Notes: generated by a model not told the origin, from the letters alone. A DNA stretch of 64,000 nt from Endomychus coccineus (GCA_958510875.1 OY294069.1:159525111-159589110), one strand, 5' to 3'. Positions 1 to 12,344 are shown, numbered from the stretch's first letter. Numbers and translations are program-made.

Positions 1-269
1 ACTTCCGTTTCATACAGGGTGTTTCAGTTTTTTGTTTAACACATAGAACTTTCAATACAAAAACTTTGTATAAGCATACGTCGGCAAACGCTTACTTTTC
101 GGGCGATAAATTAAATCTTAAAATAGTCAGGTAAATTAATAAATGACCACCAAAATATAAAATAATCGATAAAATTAATAAACCATCGGTAACATAATAA
201 AGTATCAATTAGATTAATAACAGGCCAGTACGTTTTTTCCGGCAAAGTTTCTGCACACCGATAGGGATT

Positions 270-600
270 CTGTAGCTTTGATAGTTATTTTTTTTTTCGT
301 CTTCACTCCAGAGGAGTTTTTTACCTAGTACTATTTCCAGATAGTTTACCTCTGACTTTCACTCAATAACGCTCCCATCCAGTTCGAAGGTTTTGAGGTT
401 AGAATTCCTTTTCCATGTAAAGGCAACTAAGGTGGTTTAGGTGGGGTTGACGTTAAGTTCCATCGATTGGCACAATTCTTTGGTATATTCAAGGCCTCTT
501 TGAACTGTGTCGCAGAGGACGTTTTCGAACTTACCTCTTGCGAATATGACTATGTCGTCGGCCTACCCTAGCGTTATTGCATTGGAGGAGAATCAGTCAA
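270..600 (-). pseudogene. non-LTR retrotransposon reverse transcriptase fragment
   Basis: Read on the minus strand, this encodes the catalytic part of a non-LTR reverse transcriptase of the I/R1/Jockey group. The catalytic box reads ADDIVIFARGKFENVL (Asp-Asp codons at 554-562) and is followed by a thumb-like stretch ending EVNYLEIVLGKKLLW. The residue before ADD, normally Tyr, is now a TAG stop (563-565), and further stops interrupt the thumb, so it cannot make protein. No endonuclease or ORF1 lies next to it. It is a short relic with the same layout as the RT at 1560-2600 on the other strand. Confidence 0.75.
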
Positions 601-809
601 CCATCACATGGAATGATCCATCTGAGAGGAAACTTGATAGTGAGCGAAAAAGTTGGGGCGGAAAACAATATGACGGAAGCTTCTCAAGAAGCCCTTGGCG
701 TTTTGGTCAAATGCTTTGGAGATTTCCCATATTTTTCAATAGATGTTTACCATACATCGTTTCTCATCAGAAAAAAACATCAACTCAAGCAATAATAAAC
801 TATAGAAGA

Positions 810-910
810 CTTCACACTGTGGATACATAACACTATAAAAATAATCATCCTTGGTCACTACTTGGTAGTAGTACTTTCACAGTATTTTCACTGTATAAGG
901 GTGATTTTTA
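810..910. repeat. PLE family-B terminal repeat remnant
   Basis: The string CACTGTGGATACATAACACT followed by AATAATCATCC and a TACTTGGTAG hairpin-like core matches, with decay, the PLE family-B termini at 17195-17430, 39420-39540, 50880-51030 and 55590-55705. The hammerhead core is no longer recognisable here. The assignment rests on the shared tail only. Confidence 0.4.
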
Positions 911-1559
911 TAGAACTCACGCAATAATGTATCAATATTTGTCATTTCATGAATGGTGGAAACTGAATAGATGTGTACCAAAACTTAACTCAACCTAATT
1001 GAATTATTTTTCATTCTCATCATTCATCGTGATAAATTTTCACTTTTTTGATTTATAAGAATGTATGTCTCTCGTGAGTAGATTTCTAAATAGACAGACA
1101 AGTGAAATAGTAAAGATTATTATACTGTTAACAGCTACATTGTTGAATTTTTTCCCACAATTATTAACAGATCTCGTGTTTTAAACAATTAACACATTTC
1201 TAATTTATTTCCTGGGCATATGATTTCAGTCACCTAACAATTGAACATTTATTAAGTTATGACAGGTTGATTGTCAGGCATTTAAGAAAAACTTGTAAAA
1301 CAATAGATTCATTTAGTAAGTACTTTTATTTCGATGTTACAAATAGAGTTCTCAAGTTTTTACTGATAGGGAAGTAAGAAGTTTTTAATGGCTTTAATAC
1401 AAAAAAAATCAACCCGTGGGATGATAATAACTGATAAAATTACGATTTACGTGATTCATATATTTCAAGAGTACATAACTAATAGTTCAGTCAACCTGTA
1501 GAATTATTGATCCGTAGACCACCATATGTGCAATTGTAATTGATTTAGACCTATCTGCC
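906..1559. other. no recognisable feature
   Basis: AT-rich sequence with no long open frame, no repeat shared elsewhere in the window and no motif I can name. Confidence 0.5.
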
Positions 1560-2600
1560 TACCGTCCTTTATGCCTGAATACCCTGGAACGACTAATCGA
1601 TCGGTACTGAGCCTGAACCCACTGTGGGCGGAACAACATGCCTACAAAGAAGGTAAATCGACGGAATCCACCCTACACTGACCAGTCTCCCTTATCAAAA
1701 ATTACCTACAACGACCGAAAAGGATCTGCGAAGCCCTCAAGGATGAAGGAGTTCCTAACTTAGTAAGCACCTGGATTCAGAACATGCTGAAAAACCGAAA
1801 ACTCCAAGTCTTCAGAGGTAACACTACGATTAGTGACTCTGTGGAAAAGGGATGTCCACAAGGGGGAGTACTCTCACCCACTGTCTGGAACGTGGTGGTC
1901 GATGATGGATTGAGGAAAGTAGCAAACCTAAGATGTCACCTGATGGGGTATGCCTACGACATACTCATAATCGTCAGGAAAATTTCTGAACATTGATGGA
2001 CCTAATACAATCAGCCCTGACTGCACTGAATAAATGACGCAGTGATGAAAGTTGAAGATTAACCCCAAGAAAACAGAAATTGTAGTTTTCCCTAGGAAGT
2101 ACAAAACTGTACTTACCAGAGAATTGACTACATCAGGTTTGATGATTAAAATTAGCTACCAAGCTAAATACCTAGCAGTTATCTTGGACAAGAAACTTCT
2201 CAGGAAACCACAACTAGAACAACAATGCCGCAAATTCACTGCAGCCTTCTGGTTGTGCAGAAGGGCTATTGGCCACAATTGGGGCCTCAGCCCAAACACT
2301 AATGAGGATCTTTGAAGGCCTTAAGCCGAGGTTGACATACGCCTCGGTGGTGTGGTGAAAAAAAAGAGAACTCAGGACGATCAAATCAATCTTGGAGCAT
2401 CAGAGAAAGCTCATCCTAGGTGATGCCACGGGAGCTACGAAAAGTGCTCCCACAGCCGCATTTGGAGCGCTAATGAAAGTGGAACCACCTGACTGTAAAA
2501 GGTACGACAATAAAAGCTGCCCACAGACTGCATTCTCTGACAGTCGTCATGGCCAACTAGATGTATCAAACTTAAAAACGCCCGCTTGACTCAAGTGGAA
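1560..2600 (+). pseudogene. non-LTR retrotransposon RT, palm to C-terminal region
   Basis: Successive RT blocks of an I/R1/Jockey-group element can be followed across frames: LNTLERLIDR (about 1575), AYKEGKSTESTL (1640-1675), GCPQGGVLSPTVWNVVVDD (1850-1908), the catalytic box (1945-1965), and the thumb with YLAVILDKKL and LCRRAIGHNWGLSP (2160-2295). A tail with QRKLILGDATGATKSAPTAA follows at 2400-2460. The catalytic box reads GYAYDILI instead of the family's YADD: codon 1955-1957 is TAC where GAC is expected, so one catalytic Asp is lost. Frameshifts and stops (after 1996 and 2315) separate the blocks. It is a dead, 5'-truncated copy. Confidence 0.85.
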
Positions 2601-4528
2601 AACTAGTATTTTGTAAATAAATCGAAAACGATAATATTTAGTTATAGGGAACCAAACACAAAGTCGCCCTATTTTTTGTGCTGAATACGGCTACTATAAA
2701 AGGAATGGGGTTTCCATTTGAAAATTAAGAGTTTTGGGCATTTTCAAAATTAATATTTCAATAATATTTTGTACAAGATCGGAAGTTTTCTTTATGGTAT
2801 TTCTTTGCGCTTTGTAGTCTTTGACTACAAAATTCCAAAAGAACGTTACGAAATATGCAGCCGTAATAAAGAAACTGTAAAATTCAAAAATGCAATAAAT
2901 TATAGGATGTTTCCATTTAAAATAATGAAGTTGCCATCGACTTCCAGTATAACCGGAAGGGCCGCATTTCGATAATATTTTATATGAATAGTACCCATTG
3001 ACTCTGGCCCGCTGCCAAATTTTCAAAAAGATTCCATGTTTACTTTTTGATATATCGATCGATGTGGTTCGTGGTGAGTCAGCCTGTATACAATCTTATG
3101 TTGAAATGTTGTTTTTAATGAATATTATCTTACAACTTTCCTTGTTTTATTTTGAATATACCTACTAAGTAAACACTGTTTTTGAAAAACCAGTATCACA
3201 CGAGTTACCCCAGAAGTTGATGCCGTATTTTATTCTCCTGTTTGTCCTTGACTTTAATTGATAGTCATAGCAAATCTGGGGCAAACTGAGAATTGTTTTC
3301 TTCTTATTCATTAAAGGGAAACGAATCTTCATTTGTAATGGTTATGCGTGGAATAAATACTACTTTTCCTCTTCATCAGAATAATGTTGATTATGAGGAA
3401 GCTCTCATATAACCACAATATCGCACATATCATTTTGGGTTTTAGTTCCGTGATGAGATATTTTTTCGGGGGTGGTCGGGAGAACCGGGACTATAATTAA
3501 TTATTAGTCGAGAAGGACATAAGTAAAGTATTTAAGATTCTGCCCGAGATTGGATCATAGAAGTGGTGGTGGTAATGGTATGTATGAAGTGTTTTAATTA
3601 AAATATCACGGACTTATAAAATGGCCTGTTTTTATATTATGAGTACTTAGTAATATGTTACTGAATAGTTCGGAGTAGTAGTGTGATTAATGAGCATAGT
3701 AGTTAATTAATTATTCGAAGTCGACGATTGTTTATTATCTTACCTTTCTCTCGAGATAGGCAACTTTAAATTCACAATCTTGTATTGTTGTACAACAAAA
3801 GGAAGAATGTGTTTTACCATCGACTCTGTTGAATCTATTATTTATTTTATTTACAAACAACTATTATTAATGGGTTCTATGTTAATTATCAATTATTTAT
3901 GACTTGAATAAATTTCATATTCTAGTTACCCTTCACTCTTATTCTGTAATTAAAAACATGTTTCACTTAAATTTGAATTGATTTCCTGGTCGATTACGTT
4001 TAACATGAATTTCTATTTCTGTCGAGCTCTGAGATTAGATAAATATTGCTATTTTAAGAATAATTCAGTAGGAAATGTCAATAATCTATTAATGTAATTA
4101 GTTCAGTCAATGTAGCGCTAAAATGACCAAAATCTCTTATTTGAGAACAAAATGAATTTCGATGAAACCTTGTGTAATGACGTCAAGAGAAAAGATAGAA
4201 AAAAATAATTGCGGAAATGATTGGGAGGGGTAGAAGACAGTCCTTTTATCGCGGATTTTTTGGCCCAAAATAAAATGTTATACTCTTGCGAATTTTTCGA
4301 AAAAATAAATATTTTCCGGCATATGGCAACTCTAAAATTCCTAAAGTGGGTGAGGGAAAATGTAAAAGGCAGAGATAATATCTGAAAAAATTCAGGACAA
4401 CTAGTTCGTTTGGTCCGAGATTATTCGGAAAAACATGAAAAGTAGCCCTTTCTTTGACATTGTGGCTCTTTAAAAATATTTAATTGAAAAATTCAGGCGA
4501 ATAAATTATTTAACACCATTATAATATA
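2601..4528. other. mostly featureless; one weak direct repeat
   Basis: Two diverged direct copies of a motif containing GTTTCCATTT and AATATTTT lie at about 2705-2790 and 2908-2985. Otherwise this is AT-rich sequence with no recognisable coding or structural feature. Confidence 0.4.
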
Positions 4529-5379
4529 CCGGATGTCCCACTAACGTTGGCTACCGGCTGTATCTGGCTGTATCTATTTGTCCTACAGCGTTCGGAAAAA
4601 AATATTCTTGATAAAAGTGATCCTGAGATATCTGTTTAAAATATTTTCCACTTTCAAATTTCACCGCTAGAGGGTGTATTTTTAAATCAAAACGAAAAAT
4701 TAAAATTTCTTCATAAAATCAATTGTGACGGAATATTTTGTGGATCGGTTTTAGATTCCTCTATAAAAACTCTAAATAAAAACTAGGAGAGCGGAGTCGT
4801 ATCGCAGGAAAAGTGCGATAACTCCCGATACGTTAGCCGATTTTAGCCAACTTGGATTTGTTATCAAGGTATTGAATAGCTTAATACTAATCTGGAAAAA
4901 TATTCAAGCTTGTGTTCAAATCGAAACCGCAAACCGCCAGATGGCGTTATTTGATTACTTTAGTTATCCATTGATTTTTCCATAAAAAATTGAATGGGAG
5001 GCTATATTCTTTATTATATCATCTTGTTGCCCGTAAAATCACGTAAACAAACCACTATAAGTATTCAAACTTGAGTTAAACTAGTTAGTTTTACGTTTAA
5101 TTTCGTAGAAAAAATTGAGAATATTTAAAAAAGTATTTTTGCTCATAGCTTAAGTTTGTAAAATGATGATTTGTGATTTTCTTTACGTAATTTTACGGGC
5201 ACTAAGACGAAAAAAAAAATATAGCCTCCCATTTAATTTATCATGGAAATATTGATGAATAACTAAGGTAATCAAATAACGCCATCTGGCGCTTTGGCAC
5301 AAGAATATTTTTTTCCGAAAGCTGTAGGGGAAATAGTTTCCCATGTACAGCCGGCAGCTGTCCTTAGTGGGACACCTGG
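4529..5379. mobile_element. foldback/MITE-like element with TA target duplication
   Basis: The two ends are inverted copies: the left reads CCGGATGTCCCACTAACG and the right end, reverse-complemented, reads CCAGGTGTCCCACTAAGG. Both are flanked by TA (4527-4528 and 5380-5381), as expected for Tc1/mariner-type integration. Inverted similarity continues inward in blocks. One block contains TTCGGAAAAAAATATTCTTG in both arms. Another has the CCAGATGGCGTTATTTGATT region (4938-4960 against 5275-5290) with AATGGGAGGCTATATT beyond it. The left arm carries about 270 bp of extra sequence. No transposase is encoded, so it would have been moved in trans. Confidence 0.7.
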
Positions 5380-5539
5380 TATAATACGATAAGACTGTGG
5401 AAGGAAAACGGTAGCCACACCTCACTAATAATCACTGGTGAAACACACCCCATCTACTCAATGAGAATGGATGCGATGACACCACAATACACCTTTGATA
5501 AGAAGTATCGTATAAGGATACCCCCAGAGAAAATTGGTT

Positions 5540-6150
5540 AAACAATAACCAAACAGCCCTGCCAACCAATGGTGAAAACTGGTTCACTGGTGGAGCCAGA
5601 AACCACGGGCAGGCGAAAGCAGGGATATACCGCAAGCGCCCAGGTAAAAGTGTTTCTATACCTCACCATTCTCCAAGCGGAGGTACTAGTGCATCAACAC
5701 GCTAAACACTCTTGGCGGAGACGAAGGCAAGCTCACCCTATTCTAGGTCCTCGGTCACTCTGGAATAAGGGGAAACTAAATAGCCGATGAGCTTGCAAAA
5801 CTGGGAGCTACAGAATCCCTAATAGGCCCCGATCCAGCGGTGGGCATCTCGAAGAGTAACATCAAAATATCAAAGAGACCAACACTCGGAAGAGTGGAAA
5901 CTAGTGAACGGTTGCAGGCAGTCGAAAGTACTGATTGAACCGCACGTTAGGGAAGACTAGTCTCAGCAAGTGATGAACATGGTTAAAACCGATGCCAAAC
6001 TGACATAGATACTGATAGGATACAGACTGTTTAACTAACACCTCCACAGGATGAACCTTAACGATTCGCTTATGTGGAGGTGGTGCAAACGGTAAACGAT
6101 ACATCAATGCATAACACTGATTCCCTCAAGACGCAGAGCACTCTTGGTAG
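5540..6150 (+). pseudogene. non-LTR retrotransposon RNase H domain remnant
   Basis: Across shifting frames this encodes the second half of a retroelement RNase H domain. VLGHSGIRGN is followed after a stop by IADELAKLGATESLIGPDPAVGIS (about 5745-5855), the conserved HxGxxGNExAD block and the GPEP-V-I motif typical of I/R1-group ORF2 tails. The key Glu of GNExAD is replaced by a TAG stop. An ALKAL-type segment precedes it out of frame. Downstream sequence to about 6560 has no homology I recognise and may be 3' UTR. The region is less AT-rich than its surroundings, which fits an inserted retroelement. Confidence 0.7.
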
Positions 6151-6739
6151 AGCAATGCGACACTGAGGAGATCTAGAAACTAGATACGAAGATGGGGCTG
6201 AATCTCTTCAGGGCATAAACCACCTACCCGGTCCCGAGTGGGAGTTGATAGGTGGCGGTTTGTCTACCTCTGGCACCCGGTGAACACTCTGGAATGGGAA
6301 CCGCTTCACTAGGACGACCTTTAAATAATATATCACGAAGTTGGTGTTAACCTTTTTAGGCATCGTTCATCTGGGAAAGTATGGTGAACAACCGCTCCTC
6401 TGGTTGATAGGTTAACACTCGTGATTTGGAACCGCTCCACTAGGTGACACTTGACACGGGGTGCAAAGAGCTTCTTGCAATGGTAGGCCTGGATTTGGCG
6501 AAGGGTATAGCGTCTGGACCAACCGACGTAATGCCTATTCATGAAATATCGTATCATATTTAGGGATCAACCACGAATCATCGATATAATTTTCTTCTAC
6601 CACAAAATAAGAACCCAGTTTTTTAACCCACCCAAATATTACACACACACTAGAATATCTGCCTTCAATTGAGCACGACAGTTTCTTAAAAACAATGGAT
6701 AAATAAAATCAACGAGCCCAACAAGTAAAAACTCGCACA

Positions 6740-7905
6740 TCATCTCCTCACTTCCTTCGATTCCTTTGCTCACGCTTCCTCCCCTCTCCCAATTTCAGAA
6801 CTTCCGAGTAACTTTTATCCAAACTTTTCAGTTCCTTAATCTCTTGGTATGCGACACTAGACTTGAATTCATAAACGGCTTTTTCGCTTTCTTGACTAGG
6901 ACTTACTTCCTCGGGCCGACGACTAGAATTGCAACGAATTTCCTATCCACGCGCTGTCTTGTTCCTGATGCGGCACGCTCTTCGCGTCTTCTTTCATCCA
7001 GAATTTGGTCGATTGGGATAGCTGATTTTCGAACTGCCGATAATGTCAGTGACCGACGAGTCTGATCTGTCATTGTATTCGTTTTTGCAACGTGAAGACG
7101 AATGCTTGCGTGTTTCGATGGTGATGTAATCGAACGATTGGCTTATCAAAGGTCGCAGTGTAGGTCCTTGTGTTTTCGTGTCCGTTCCTACATTGGCAAC
7201 ACCTTCATTCGCCTGGGATTGTAGGATATTCTCGATGACCGTTGTGGGTTGGGATATTGATAGCTCGGACATGGTAGATGAAATTATGCTCTGTGAATCA
7301 TCATCATCAGGGAAATCTACTGAGAGTTACAGGAGGAACTTGGGGTATCGCTTTAATCGGAGTGAAATCATCTAACAATGGCAAGTTTTCACCTTCATCT
7401 TTGTTTTCCGCGGCTTTCTTCAGAACCGTGAAGATTTCTTTGAAAGTTCCCGATATTCTGGCCTCTTCCGAAAACGACTATCAATCGGACTAGCATCGTC
7501 ATATATGCTGAATTTACAGTCTTCCCCATCGGCAATTGTACACAAGAAGAAACTCACCATTCCATCTGTTTGTGTCGCTTTGGTGCTCGTTTCTACGGCG
7601 AATCCAAAAGAACTTGTTTCGATTTCGGAATAATCCGTCGGCGTGTGTGAGACTGTTTTCCGTGACAGTTTGTTTGGTTTCTCCATCTTTAAACTGTCTC
7701 CATGTCCGCTCTCGTCATCCGTATCCTAGGTGTTAATAGTATTAAAGTCACCTAAAAGTTGAATTTCTTCTTGTAAAGATATGAATTGATCTTTACGAGG
7801 AGGTTGGCGATGATTTTCAAAAAGTGCCTCGTATTTCTCCACAAGTTCCTTATAATGATTTCTGGATTGTTTAGTATTCGGAAATGATTGGTTTTCTGGG
7901 TGGTC
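6740..7905 (-). pseudogene. decayed CDR2/centrocortin-like gene, last exon(s)
   Basis: On the minus strand a typical 3' splice site (TTTTCATTTCTAG, AG at 7906-7907) is followed by coding-like sequence: SRNHYKELVEKYEALFENHR, then SLQEEIQLLGDFN, then SFGFAVETSTKATQTDG, and RKRPEYREL leading in the shifted frame to a FKEIFTVLKKAAENK-like stretch, then SIISSTMSELSISQPTT (7272-7310). A PEY-x-LFKEIF stretch with a preceding coiled coil is, from memory, a hallmark of cerebellar degeneration-related protein 2 and its insect relative centrocortin. Breaks seen: an in-frame TAG near 7733, a frameshift near 7457 in the PEYREL block, one near 7310, and stops below 6994. The kept acceptor argues for a decayed or duplicated genomic gene copy rather than a processed retrocopy. 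Sequencing error is an alternative for the frameshifts. The family name is inferred from memory. Confidence 0.55.
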
Positions 7906-8789
7906 CTAGAAATGAAAACAATGATTATAAGTAAAGTAGATATGTGAGTGATAGTGCGAAGTAATAAATATTACCTGCTTCCGTTACACCATTGTTAAAA
8001 GCCAACACTTACATGCGTAATAAAGTGATGAAATGCGATTAGTTACTTAAAGCTCAGCAGCAAAAATATAGAAGCATTAAATGAAAATGTTAAAGCATAA
8101 ATTTGCTTCCCGGCATAAAACATATCAGATAGTGATACATTTTTGACATGAATCTTATGAATTGGCCTAGACATTGAGGCCTCCCGTTTAATTGATAACA
8201 ATAATAATTATAATCTACATTTTATGTGCAAATTTCAAATAAATTGCGCAACTAATACTGGGTGTGGCGGTTTTTATTCAAATCAGTATATACTTGTTCA
8301 TTGATATAACCTGATATATAATTACCGTATTATTGGAGAAGCATATTTCCTGTAATCATTTAAATCTAAGCTATTATGAAAGAGGAATCTGGCTTAGATG
8401 CACCAATTATTGTAGTAACCATTCATATTCCGACATTAATCATGTAATTCACAATTCTATATTTCTACATTTCCTTTACTTTCAATCATAATTAGATAAC
8501 TTCAGGCGTTAAAAAATAACTATTAATATATTTAAAATTTGTCAAATCATGTCAACTAGGTATTATACACATTATAAGGAAATATATCAGTTGTAAGGAG
8601 TAGTAAAAGTCGTCAATATGTCTATATTCACCACAGGATATTGGCCTAACAACACTAGCTGACTTTGATTAGGACAAAGTCACTTTATTATAGGAAACTC
8701 GTAAATGATATATATAATCTATCCAATTTACATTTTAAAGATATAGACGCGTTCAATAAACATTAATCCCCGTCAAGATCACCATCTTT
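7906..8789. other. probable intron or intergenic sequence
   Basis: AT-rich and stop-dense on the minus strand upstream of the acceptor at 7906, as expected of an intron of the CDR2-like copy. No further exon was recognised. Confidence 0.35.
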
Positions 8790-9170
8790 TAATCACTACT
8801 AGTATCGCTTTCACTATTCAAATTGATAATTTGCTCTTCTATCCGTAAATCCTATGCAAGTTTAATGTTTCCATTTTCTAAACACAAATTTTCGATCTTA
8901 ACGACCCGGATATATTTTTGTGATTCGTTCAAATCATTTACGAAGATACTTGTACGTTTCTGTTTACCTTTCATGTTAATGACATGGAGATGAAGAGGAA
9001 ATCTATTGCAGCAAAGTTGTGGTATGTTTTGTATCCTTAGTTCGTATTTATCTGAGTAGAGTGGAAACTTGGTTTGATAATGGATCATGAAAATGGAAAA
9101 CCGTCTTTGGATTTGAACTCCATCAGGAAATTTACAATTCAACTCGTTACCATTTCGAGATAGAATTCAT
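8783..9170 (-). pseudogene. unidentified coding-like segment
   Basis: The minus strand holds an almost unbroken frame: NCKFPDGVQIQRRFSIFMI, a central part with SDKYELRIQNIPQLCC and FVNDLNESQKYIRVVKIENL, then a single TAG followed by an acidic end, NLNSESDTSSD, and a TAA stop. Composition is protein-like (mixed charged and hydrophobic, acidic serine-rich tail). One stop near 8852 breaks it. I do not recognise the family. It may be a transposase tail or a decayed host exon. Confidence 0.4.
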
Positions 9171-11306
9171 TCAAAATTCAGGAATACTCAGGTACATAGG
9201 AGAGAGTTGAGCAAAAGTCAGATTTTTGTAATTTGAACAATCAATTTTTTTTCAAAATGTTCATGCCAACATAATACAAGTTCCAATAGAGTATTTTAAG
9301 GAAAAATTATATATGTAATCAAATGCTCTTGTCTACTCTTGCCCCCTATGCGGGGTAAAAGTAGACAATTGTTTTCTGGCCTATCAAACAGACATTTTCT
9401 AACGATGTTACACGGGCTAGTTGCTTTTTGCTCATCTAAATTAAATTTTATCTGGATCGTAATTGCAATAGTAGAAAAAATCTTTCTAATTTGGCCCTTC
9501 ATAGCCTTACAGCTGCGCAATGCTGGACGCCTCGGGAGTCCTTACGGAGAGTCCTACTATCGATATAAAACTTTTACAACAGTCCCTTCTAGTGATTTTA
9601 CTACGTTCCAAATTTACAACAGAATCTTGAAGAAATTCCAGCTGAAGTTTCAACCATATCTTCATTAGACTAAGCTGCCCGGTCTGATATGAACTGATCC
9701 TAGAACAAAATTAGCTCTGTTATATTCTTACTTGAACCTTTCTCCATAGTGAATATACAGACAAACCAATCAAATTTTTTTTTTCAATACTCTTTCCAAT
9801 CGATTACCACACGACATATTCGCATTTCGCGTTTGTCCACAATTTTTTCGCACCTGTTACTAAATTGAATAATATTCAAATTAATAATGTTTTTAAGGAA
9901 ATGTTATCACAAAAACAAATTTTCCATATTTGAGAATCGAACCCGAGCAGGAAACAGAGGATCCTAGCGCTTAGACTATACCTTTAGTTCATCGCCGTTT
10001 GTTATAAACAGTACGGATATTGAGTTTACATTTTTGTTATTTGTTGAACGATTTTGTTGGAATTTGGGTGAATGCAGTTTTCAATTAACTTGAATTCACT
10101 GTAAATCGATATAATATATACTTTGTAAGTTATAATTTTTTTTAATTTTCAACTCTCAAGAAAAGGTGATTTTCATTACACGATTTTCATGAAAAACAAT
10201 AGGTTTCGTCACCGAAAAGCAAACGATTTTTTTTCAAAATTCGTATATGATAGGACCTTTACTTTTTGAGTTATTGTGTAGCAATTCGTGGCTTTTTTTT
10301 TACGATTTTAGAAATAGCTTGAGTATATGTAATATACTCTTCGAACTTCATCTGCAACTTCAAGAGTACTTGGGCAAGACAAAAAAAGTAAAATCGTAGT
10401 GTCTCCTTTTTCTCCCTCAGTAACACAAGAAAATTGAAATATTAATTTCGTATAAGCTACGCTACTGATCGACTTAAGTGCTTCAATATGTTTGAGGTTA
10501 GGTTCTAGGTTGACAAGTGAATTAGACGAAATCGAAAGATATATCAGTTGAAATCTAAGATTACATTATTATCTCTCGTTTCATTAAGAACAACCATCTT
10601 GACCGAGAATGATGCAAAAACTAACATTGCATTTACCACTAGTTGGTGGTTATTACGTGGAATGGAAGCGGGAAAATCACACTGCCTACATTCTATCTAC
10701 TCTTGCCTCGTTGTCTACTTTTGCCACACCTTCCCCTACGTAGATTATACCAGGATGGTCCATTTCTCTCTCTAGGTCTAACTGATTTTATTTCTGGAAA
10801 ATGAAAACTGCTCCTGTTGAAAGAGAGTGAATAAGAACATTTCCTTTCTATAATATACTGTTAGATAAACACTCTAATTTAAGAGATTATATTAAAATTC
10901 CTTGTATAGTAATATCTATTGAATGAGAATAATCATTCATCTGAACATTTTAATAGACTGAAGTTCAGCTAATAAGTGTACAATAGAAATCTCAGACAGG
11001 ATCTATAGGATTATTATTAATTGTATTAGGATGTTATTTATGGAGCTCGTGAAAAAATAATTTTAATATTGTGAGATATGGCGATGTAAAATCACGATAC
11101 TCTATTTAAAATCAATAAATCAAATTAAAATGTGAAGGTGAATTTATTTTTACTAGTAATCCACATACCAGGGAGAGAAAGGTATTACATACTTGACCGA
11201 ATCTTAAAATCTGCCAATAACTGATATTAATTACGGTGTATTTTTTTCAGGTATGTTTCATTTCTACAATCTAATTCTAACTACTATAAGTTGGGGACAT
11301 GGATGA
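9171..11306. other. no supported feature
   Basis: AT-rich, with short open frames only. A GTCTACTCTTGCC string occurs near 9330 and again near 10700 without extended similarity. A B-box-like GGTTCGATTC (minus, about 9937) is discussed among rejected items. Confidence 0.4.
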
Positions 11307-11720
11307 ATGGCACTAAGTAAAAATACGTTCCAAAATGGTAAGTTTCATTTCAAATTTTGCGCCATTTCCGATCTATCTAAACATAAAGCTGTCGAGAAAC
11401 TCGTATCTATTATGAAATTCCATCGCCAATATGGGAAAAGTATTGCAGAAACTCTAAGAAAATTCAGAAACGAACAACTCTCATTAATTGATGGAGTTAT
11501 TATCCATTTTTTGGTGTCCGGTAAATTCTACGCAAACAATTCTGCGAAAGTAGTTTTTCGAAAAATCATTTCTTCGATAAACAGTTCTTCCAAAAGCGTT
11601 TCTTCGAATTACCCTTTCTTCGGAAAACTATTTTTCGAAGGACAGTTCTTCGAAGATAAAATTCTTCGAAAATTGATGTTAAACCACAAAATGGTAATGG
11701 CAAATGGCTATAAAATATAA
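11307..11720 (+). other. 137-codon open frame with TTCTTCGAA repeats
   Basis: An ATG-initiated 137-codon frame. Its first half (residues 1-70) is of ordinary composition. Its second half is shaped by an imprecise DNA repeat of TTCTTCGAA / TTTTCGAA words about every 20-30 bp (11548-11680), giving Phe/Ser-rich peptide. No family is recognised. The same word pattern recurs at 12345-12440, which suggests a DNA-level repeat rather than a conserved protein. Confidence 0.25.
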
Positions 11721-11945
11721 ATGGGTGAAACAACACAAGAGAAATGAATGCAAAAGTCTTTTATTGGAAGAAACTATAACTTAATAAGTGATATTGTGTG
11801 CAATAAATACCTGTAACATATTTTAGTATATTAGTGAGGTCAAACTGTTCGGCTAATCATCGGATTCTTTCCTTAGTGTCTCGGTATTTTTTTTTTGAGG
11901 ATACTTATGGTTCGCCTGATTCATATTGTTCTATTTTTACTTCAT

Positions 11946-12089
11946 TTAGTCCTTGTACTTCTTCTTAAGCCCCTCTTGCTGTAGTTTTCTGTAAAGACAC
12001 TGACAAAAATGGAAGAAGCATCCAGGGGCCCAACTTTCCGGAAGGTTCGGAGTCGATGCCTTGAACGCTGCTATTTCAAAGTCAATCAT
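11946..12089 (-). pseudogene. MULE (Mutator-like) transposase fragment
   Basis: A 47-codon minus-strand frame reads MIDFEIAAFKA, then GCFFHFCQCLYRKLQQEGL. This matches the MULE transposase block with D-F-E (second catalytic Asp) and the downstream GCFFHxxQxxxRKxQxxGL stretch of eukaryotic Mutator-like/FLYWCH-associated transposases. A TAA lies directly upstream of this frame, and the rest of the catalytic domain is not readable. The ORF at 12156-12452 on the same strand may be part of the same relic, but I cannot align it. Confidence 0.65.
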
Positions 12090-12344
12090 TTAATGCTGGA
12101 GGGTCTGGCGTTTGGACATATTTCCATTATCTGTATAACTCTTGAATAAGATTGCTCAGTCTTGTCCGGCAATAGTCATAGATCCATAAATAACTCTACT
12201 ACCTGTAGTAGAGTTTTCTATGCATAGATCAGAGAAATTGAAATGTTTACCTTCAACCCATGAACTGGGCATATGATTGAGCGAACAGATCTGGTTCGCT
12301 TTTGAAGGTTTCATCCAAGGGTGCGAATTACCTGAATGTGTCAT

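Noticed and set aside
507..830. 107-codon plus-strand frame
   Set aside because: Begins antisense to an RT catalytic box and runs into a PLE-terminus remnant; no protein signature.
9930..10010. tRNA-like B box (GGTTCGATTC, minus strand) and A-box-like TAGTCTAAGCG
   Set aside because: No acceptor-stem pairing and a poor anticodon arm; at most a tRNA-derived SINE head, not a tRNA gene.
11548..11680. Heat-shock-element-like GAA/TTC words
   Set aside because: Real HSEs need alternating GAA and TTC at 5-bp spacing (TTCnnGAA); here they abut as TTCGAA or TTCTTC.
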